Of a stretch of 64,000 bases of DNA, positions 59,546-64,000 are shown piece after piece; the stretch's first letter is position 1, and every line of letters starts with the position of its first letter. The position numbers and the translations under genes are program-made. The DNA comes from JADHMP01 sp016779985 (lineage in GTDB: Bacteria > Bacteroidota > Bacteroidia > Flavobacteriales > Flavobacteriaceae), in contig JADHMP010000001.1 of assembly GCA_016779985.1 (NCBI GenBank), forward strand, positions 1 through 64,000, written 5' to 3'. A model generated the notes under the pieces. The model did not search any database and was not told where the DNA came from. It saw only the letters and a list, made by a program, of their open reading frames with translations.

Positions 59546-60693
59546 CAGCAACTGCACAACGTTTAGAGAGTGTTCAAGAATACTATTTTTCACGTAAATT
59601 ACGTGAAGTAGCTGAATTGATTAAGGCAGGACATCCAATTATTAATATGGGTATTGGTAGTCCAGATCTTGCTCCCCCAAAAGAGGTTTCGGAGGCCCTA
59701 AAAAAGGGGCTGCAACATCCTAAAGCTCATATGTATCAAAGCTATCAGGGAATCCCTGAGCTACGTCAAGCCATAAGTCATTTTTACAAAAAACAGTATC
59801 ATGTTTCACTAGACGCTCAATCTGAAGTTTTGCCTTTGATGGGATCTAAAGAAGGAATTATGCATATTTCAATGGCTTTTCTAAATAAAGGAGATCAAGT
59901 ATTGATTCCCAATCCGGGATACCCTACCTATGCTGCAGTCACTAAACTTGTTGAAGCAGAACCTATTTTTTATAATCTGAATGCAGAAATGAAATGGCAA
60001 CCAGATTTTAAAGCACTTGAAGCGCTAGATACTTCTAAGATTAAAATTTGCTGGCTGAATTATCCTCATATGCCAACAGGAACTCCAGCTGATTTAGCCA
60101 CCTTTGACCGTTTTGTAGGCTGGGCTGCAGAACGAAATATTTTGTTGGTACATGATAATCCCTATAGTTTTATTTCAAACAAGAACCCCCAAAGTCTATT
60201 AGCTCACGATGGGGCAAAAAAAGTTGCACTAGAATTGAACTCTATGAGCAAATCGTTTAATATGGCTGGCTGGCGTGTCGGAATGCTATGTGGGAATTCA
60301 GAAAAAATTCAAGCTGTACTAAAAGTGAAAAGTAATATGGATTCAGGGATGTTTTATGGTATTCAGCAGGGTGCTATTGCTGCTTTGAATCAATCGTCAG
60401 AATGGTTTGCAGGACTCGATAAAATCTATAGAAAACGCCGTCTTTTAGTCGAACAACTAGCCAAAAAATTAGCATTAGAAATTGCACCTAATCAAGCAGG
60501 GATGTTTGTTTGGGCCAAACTTCCAAAAGCCACAATGAATGCCACTGATTTTACTGATGAGTTATTAAAAAACCATCATTTGTTTATTGCTCCAGGAACC
60601 ATTTTTGGTTCTCAAGGGGAAGGATATGTTCGTTTTTCATTATGTATTAAAGAAGAACAAATTCAAACAGCAATTAAAAGAATTGGCTCATGA
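59542..60693 (+). CDS. Class I/II aminotransferase, probably aromatic or prephenate
   Basis: The 383-residue PLP enzyme has INMGIGSPDLAPPKEV, PLMGSKEGIMHI, PNPGYPTYAAV, VHDNPYSFI (Asp for PLP) and SMSKSFNMAGWRVGM with Schiff-base Lys237. Its place between pheA and tyrA indicates that it transaminates phenylpyruvate and 4-hydroxyphenylpyruvate, or prephenate. The substrate is an inference from context. It overlaps both neighbours by four bases. Confidence 0.9.
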   Translation: MTATAQRLESVQEYYFSRKLREVAELIKAGHPIINMGIGSPDLAPPKEVSEALKKGLQHPKAHMYQSYQGIPELRQAISHFYKKQYHVSLDAQSEVLPLMGSKEGIMHISMAFLNKGDQVLIPNPGYPTYAAVTKLVEAEPIFYNLNAEMKWQPDFKALEALDTSKIKICWLNYPHMPTGTPADLATFDRFVGWAAERNILLVHDNPYSFISNKNPQSLLAHDGAKKVALELNSMSKSFNMAGWRVGMLCGNSEKIQAVLKVKSNMDSGMFYGIQQGAIAALNQSSEWFAGLDKIYRKRRLLVEQLAKKLALEIAPNQAGMFVWAKLPKATMNATDFTDELLKNHHLFIAPGTIFGSQGEGYVRFSLCIKEEQIQTAIKRIGS

Positions 60694-61559
60694 ACATAGG
60701 GATTATAGGTTTAGGGTTAATAGGTGGTTCTTATGGTTTAGCTGCTAAGAGATCATTGCCAAGGGTAACTCTTTTTGGTACCGATCTTGACCCTGAACAT
60801 CTCAAAGAAGCCCTTGCTTTGGGTCTTGTCCAAAAAACCCTTTTAGAAGATCAACTATCAAAAATGGATTTAATAATTGTGGCTGTTCCCGTTGATCAAA
60901 CGGAACAATTATTTCTGGATTTATTAGATCAAATAAACGATAATTGTTTGGTCATGGATGTAGGCTCAACAAAAACCACCCTTTGTCAAGCCCTTGAATT
61001 ACATCCTAAACGCAACCAATTTTTAGCCACACACCCCATAGCTGGCACAGAATTTTCTGGTCCAAAGGCAGCATTTGCCTCATTGTTTGAAAATCAAATT
61101 CAAATTATATGTGATAGCCATAAAACACGTCCTGATTTATTGGAATGGGCCCAACAGTGGTTTCTAAAAATGAAAATGGAAATTAGAGAAATGGACCCTC
61201 AAGAACATGACAAGCATCTTGCCTATGTGTCGCATTTATCTCACATTTCATCTTTTATGTTAGGGAAAACTGTTTTGGAAAAAGAAAAGGATGAACAAAC
61301 AATATTTGAAATGGCAGGTAGTGGTTTTGCCTCCACTGTTCGTTTAGCAAAAAGTTCTCCTGAGATGTGGACCCCAATTTTCAAACACAACAAATCAAAT
61401 ATTTTAGAGGTCTTGAAGCATTATATTGAAAATTTAGAGCTCTTTAGAACACTTTTAATACAAGAGGAGTACGAAGAATTATTAAATCAATTAAAACAAA
61501 CCAATAGTATTACCCCAATTTTGAATGGAATATTAAATAAACAATACAATAAATCATAA
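60690..61559 (+). CDS. tyrA: Prephenate dehydrogenase
   Basis: The 289-residue protein begins with an NAD-binding Rossmann motif (MNIGIIGLGLIGGSYGLA). VAVPVDQTEQLF, MDVGSTKTTLC, THPIAGTEFSGPKAA (catalytic His, and NAD/prephenate contacts) and YVSHLSHISSFML are characteristic of TyrA. It makes 4-hydroxyphenylpyruvate. The C-terminal part is helical and lacks an ACT domain, so control may rest on the attenuator. It is followed at one base by the DAHP synthase gene. Confidence 0.95.
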   Translation: MNIGIIGLGLIGGSYGLAAKRSLPRVTLFGTDLDPEHLKEALALGLVQKTLLEDQLSKMDLIIVAVPVDQTEQLFLDLLDQINDNCLVMDVGSTKTTLCQALELHPKRNQFLATHPIAGTEFSGPKAAFASLFENQIQIICDSHKTRPDLLEWAQQWFLKMKMEIREMDPQEHDKHLAYVSHLSHISSFMLGKTVLEKEKDEQTIFEMAGSGFASTVRLAKSSPEMWTPIFKHNKSNILEVLKHYIENLELFRTLLIQEEYEELLNQLKQTNSITPILNGILNKQYNKS

Positions 61560-61560
61560 C

Positions 61561-62643
61561 ATGGAAAACAAGAAAGAAATGCGCGAATGGCTGAACGCCT
61601 TTGATCTACCCCACCCGTTGGTTATTGCTGGACCCTGTAGTGCGGAAACGGAAGAACAAGTTTTAAAAATTGCTCATGAACTAAAAGATAGTGATGCGAC
61701 AATTTATCGTGCGGGGATATGGAAACCAAGAACCCGACCTGGAAACTTTGAAGGCGTGGGTGCTATCGGATTAAAATGGCTTCAAAAAGTAAAAGAAGAA
61801 ACAGGAATGCTTACGGCCACTGAAGTAGCAAACAAAGATCATGTCAAACTAGCTTTGGAACACGATATTGACGTGCTATGGATTGGAGCCCGCTCAACAG
61901 TTAGCCCTTTTATAGTTCAAGAAATTGCAGATGCGCTAGAAGGGACTGACAAAATTGTATTGGTAAAAAATCCAGTTAACCCCGATCTTTCACTCTGGCT
62001 AGGGGGTGTAGAAAGACTTTACACAGCCAATATCAAAAAATTAGGTTTGATCCACAGAGGATTTTCAACCTATGAAAAAACAAAATATCGAAACATTCCA
62101 GAATGGCAAATTGCTGTTGAGGTGCAAAATAAGTTTCCTGATTTACCTCTAATTTGTGACCCTTCACATATTGCTGGAAGAAGGGATTTAATTTTTGATC
62201 TTTCGCAAACAGCACTAGATTTAAATTTTGATGGATTGATGATAGAAAGCCATTGGGATCCTGACAATGCTTGGAGTGATGCTAAACAACAAGTTACTCC
62301 AACTCGTTTAGTTGAAATTATGAAAGACCTAACCATTAGAAAAATAACAGATCACGAAAAAGCTTTCCAACAAAGTTTACAACAGCTCAGAACACAAATA
62401 GATATGTTAGATCAATCGCTTCTTGATAGTTTAGGGAAACGGATGAAAATCTCCGATGAAATTGGAAAACTTAAAAAAGATAATAATGTAGCCGTTCTTC
62501 AAAATAAACGATGGAACGAAATTTTAGGTAGAATGATTTTGGAGGGTGAAGATCGTAACCTCGGGAAAGAGTTTGTGATTAAATTATTTAAAGCCATTCA
62601 CCAAGAGTCTATCAATCATCAAGAAAAGATATTGAATGCATAA
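61561..62643 (+). CDS. aroF: DAHP synthase/chorismate mutase bifunctional enzyme
   Basis: The 360-residue protein fuses two activities. Residues 1-260 are a KDSA-like DAHP synthase (VIAGPCSAETEEQ, RAGIWKPRTRPGNFEGVG, IGARSTVSPF, VKNPVNPDLSLWLGG, CDPSHIAGRRDLI). Residues about 270-355 are an AroQ chorismate mutase (LRTQIDMLDQSLLDSLGKRMKISDEIGKLKKD). It supplies both the first step and the branch-point step for Phe and Tyr in one chain, and completes the operon begun by pheA. Confidence 0.95.
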   Translation: MENKKEMREWLNAFDLPHPLVIAGPCSAETEEQVLKIAHELKDSDATIYRAGIWKPRTRPGNFEGVGAIGLKWLQKVKEETGMLTATEVANKDHVKLALEHDIDVLWIGARSTVSPFIVQEIADALEGTDKIVLVKNPVNPDLSLWLGGVERLYTANIKKLGLIHRGFSTYEKTKYRNIPEWQIAVEVQNKFPDLPLICDPSHIAGRRDLIFDLSQTALDLNFDGLMIESHWDPDNAWSDAKQQVTPTRLVEIMKDLTIRKITDHEKAFQQSLQQLRTQIDMLDQSLLDSLGKRMKISDEIGKLKKDNNVAVLQNKRWNEILGRMILEGEDRNLGKEFVIKLFKAIHQESINHQEKILNA

Positions 62644-62692
62644 AAAGGCGCATTAGAAGCTTTTTGTTAATTTTAAGAAAAATAATTTTATC

Positions 62693-63292
62693 ATGGATTC
62701 ACCCAATCTGACCCTTATGCGACGAGCACGCCAACAATTATCTCCCCTTTGGGGCTTGGCTGCAGGCATAACTATAGTTTATGTTTTGATAACAGGTATC
62801 CCTCCTCAATTTGACGAAAGCTTGATTCTTTTAGTCTTACTAATTTCAGGCCCTATGCAGCTGGGTTATGCCATTTTTTGTTTAAATGTGGTTCGCAATA
62901 ATAACCCACGATTTGAAAATTTATTTGAAGGGTTCCAGTCTTTCGGTAATGTGTTCTTGTCATATCTTCTTGTTGGTTTTGCCACAGCAGTTGGTTTGGT
63001 GCTGCTTATTATTCCTGGAATCATTGTAGCCCTTGGATTGTCAATGACTTTTTATGTTCTCGCAGAGGATCGAAGTTTATCAGCCGTTGAAGCGGTCAAA
63101 AAAAGTTGGGCACTTATGGATGGTCATAAAACGCAACTTTTTGGGCTGATTTTGCGATTCATACCTTGGTATTTACTCACCTTTTTAACCCTGTTTATTG
63201 GAGCAATTTTTGTAATACCATGGCAAAACGTAGCCATAGCAAATTTTTATGAAAAAGTCAAAGTAGAACAAAACACAGCTTATACCAACTAG
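62693..63292 (+). CDS. DUF975-like integral membrane protein
   Basis: The 199-residue protein has four or more membrane helices. The stretch LGYAIFCLNVVRNNNPRFENLFEGFQSF followed by LLIIPGIIVALGLSMTFYVLAEDRSLSAVEAVKKSWALMDGHK resembles DUF975/YciC-type proteins, whose AVxxSxxLMxGxK motif is shared. No function is known. It follows the aroF stop at about 50 bases and may or may not be in the operon. Confidence 0.75.
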   Translation: MDSPNLTLMRRARQQLSPLWGLAAGITIVYVLITGIPPQFDESLILLVLLISGPMQLGYAIFCLNVVRNNNPRFENLFEGFQSFGNVFLSYLLVGFATAVGLVLLIIPGIIVALGLSMTFYVLAEDRSLSAVEAVKKSWALMDGHKTQLFGLILRFIPWYLLTFLTLFIGAIFVIPWQNVAIANFYEKVKVEQNTAYTN

Positions 63293-63320
63293 ACTGAGAG
63301 TGTACCACTAGAAAGCAGCA

Positions 63321-64000
63321 TTATTGATGTGACGAATCTATTTCGAATTCTTCACTACTGTTCATCATACTGGCTTGGTTATTTAGTTGAGCCGAGGCAT
63401 CAATCACAAAAGCACCATTGATGACTACTTCTGCTCCTCTTTTTAAACCCTGTTTAATTTCATATTCAGAATCATTCATTTCTCCTAATTCAACGGCTCT
63501 AAAGGCAAAAGTTGGAACTGTACGATTGGGAACCTTAACGTAGACAACAGACCTTTTACCTGTCCACAATACTGCAGATTTTGGAACCCAAAGACGTGTA
63601 GAATCCTTTCGTTCTAGATCCACAGTTCCATTGATAAACATTTCAGGCTTAAGCATCCCTTTTTTATTTTTTATTTCCACTCGAATTTGAGCTACACGTG
63701 TTTTTGGGTTGATTGAGGGATCAATAAATATAATTTTACCATTAAATTTTTGATCTCGAAAAGCAGGAGTTTCAAAAGTTACTTTTTGCCCTAATTTAAT
63801 CTTAGAAAGATCCCTTTCATACACATCAAATACTGCCCAAAGATGTTGCAGATTTTGTAATTCAAAAAGAACTTCTCCTTCATTTACGTGGTCTCCTACA
63901 GTCACATTTTTTTTCATTACGATGCCACTATACTCTGAAACAAGAGGAAAAGTACTTTTTATTTTTTCAGAACTTAAAACTTCTTTTATGAAAGCATCAC
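63321..64000 (-). CDS. RND efflux periplasmic adaptor (CusB-like), 5' part missing
   Basis: The frame is open to the window edge, so the N-terminal part is outside. The visible 226 residues include the lipoyl-like half with SGIVMKKNVTVGDHVNEGEVLFEL and the beta-barrel domain WAVFDVYERDLSKIKLGQKVTFETPAF. The stretch FIDPSINPKTRVAQIRVEIKN follows, then MLKPEMFINGTV and the membrane-proximal domain with VPKSAVLWTGKRSVVYV. This is the CusB/CzcB order. It would join an RND pump to an outer-membrane channel; metal ions are the likely cargo but the tail is divergent. No metal-binding Met-rich stretch is visible. Confidence 0.88.
   Translation of the reverse strand, partial: DAFIKEVLSSEKIKSTFPLVSEYSGIVMKKNVTVGDHVNEGEVLFELQNLQHLWAVFDVYERDLSKIKLGQKVTFETPAFRDQKFNGKIIFIDPSINPKTRVAQIRVEIKNKKGMLKPEMFINGTVDLERKDSTRLWVPKSAVLWTGKRSVVYVKVPNRTVPTFAFRAVELGEMNDSEYEIKQGLKRGAEVVINGAFVIDASAQLNNQASMMNSSEEFEIDSSHQ

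Overview
The window is a stretch of chromosome from a marine-type member of the Bacteroidota, most likely Flavobacteriaceae. Evidence: AT-rich DNA, promoters of the form TTG-N19-TAnnTTTG, a gldA gliding gene, DUF6122/DUF6786 proteins, split metH, and little use of Shine-Dalgarno sequences. It starts inside a 5S rRNA and ends inside an efflux adaptor gene. Most of it is ordinary core metabolism in short operons. Protein names rest on motifs and remembered family sequences; no database search was run.

Layout. 1-4.3 kb: end of an rRNA operon, secreted and lipoprotein hydrolase-type genes, and a startless ORF remnant. 4.2-10.2 kb: glutamate synthase gltBD. 10.4-16.1 kb: anmK, nhaD, an exbB-exbD-tonB set and folC, then tRNA-Val. 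16.5-22.8 kb: Dabb protein, coiled-coil protein, Nif3-like protein, lpxK, lipA, an NRAMP-related transporter, an ECF sigma factor and a small membrane protein. 27.1-31.4 kb: DUF456 protein, lipoprotein, ruvC, hemW, M20 peptidase, tRNA-Leu. 31.4-46.7 kb: a 0.5 kb gene-free gap, bestrophin-like protein, secreted protein, alkaline phosphatase, waaA, DegT aminotransferase, amidohydrolase, fabD, folA, class V PLP enzyme, thyA, DUF151 nuclease, pdhB, hppA and a deoxynucleoside kinase.

The most striking locus is 22.8-27.1 kb. A 1140-residue protein is clearly a Cas9 of the Bacteroidota II-C kind, with bridge helix, REC segments, HNH remnant and C-terminal PAM-side domain. It has lost nearly every catalytic residue: RuvC-I Asp is Thr8, RuvC-II Glu is Ser564, HNH His is Tyr643, HNH Asn is Ile666 and RuvC-III His is Ala784. 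Its frame is intact over 3.4 kb. There is no cas1, cas2 or ordinary array in the window. Antisense, just upstream of the gene, lies a tracrRNA-like module: anti-repeat, AAGGC nexus hairpin and intrinsic terminator. Just downstream lies one CRISPR-repeat-like element that pairs with that anti-repeat at 15 of 18 positions. A small LuxR/GerE-type HTH gene precedes it on the same strand. I infer an exapted, nuclease-dead, RNA-guided DNA-binding system, probably regulatory.

Two RNA control devices are also readable. A SAM-II riboswitch sits 10 bases after a promoter and heads a methionine operon (metK, two PLP sulfhydrylases, metX-like, OsmC, split metH, metF; 46.9-56.7 kb). It can form a competing 10-bp helix. 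A 22-codon leader peptide rich in Phe and Tyr, with antiterminator and terminator, heads the operon pheA-aminotransferase-tyrA-DAHP synthase/chorismate mutase (58.5-62.6 kb), a classical attenuator.
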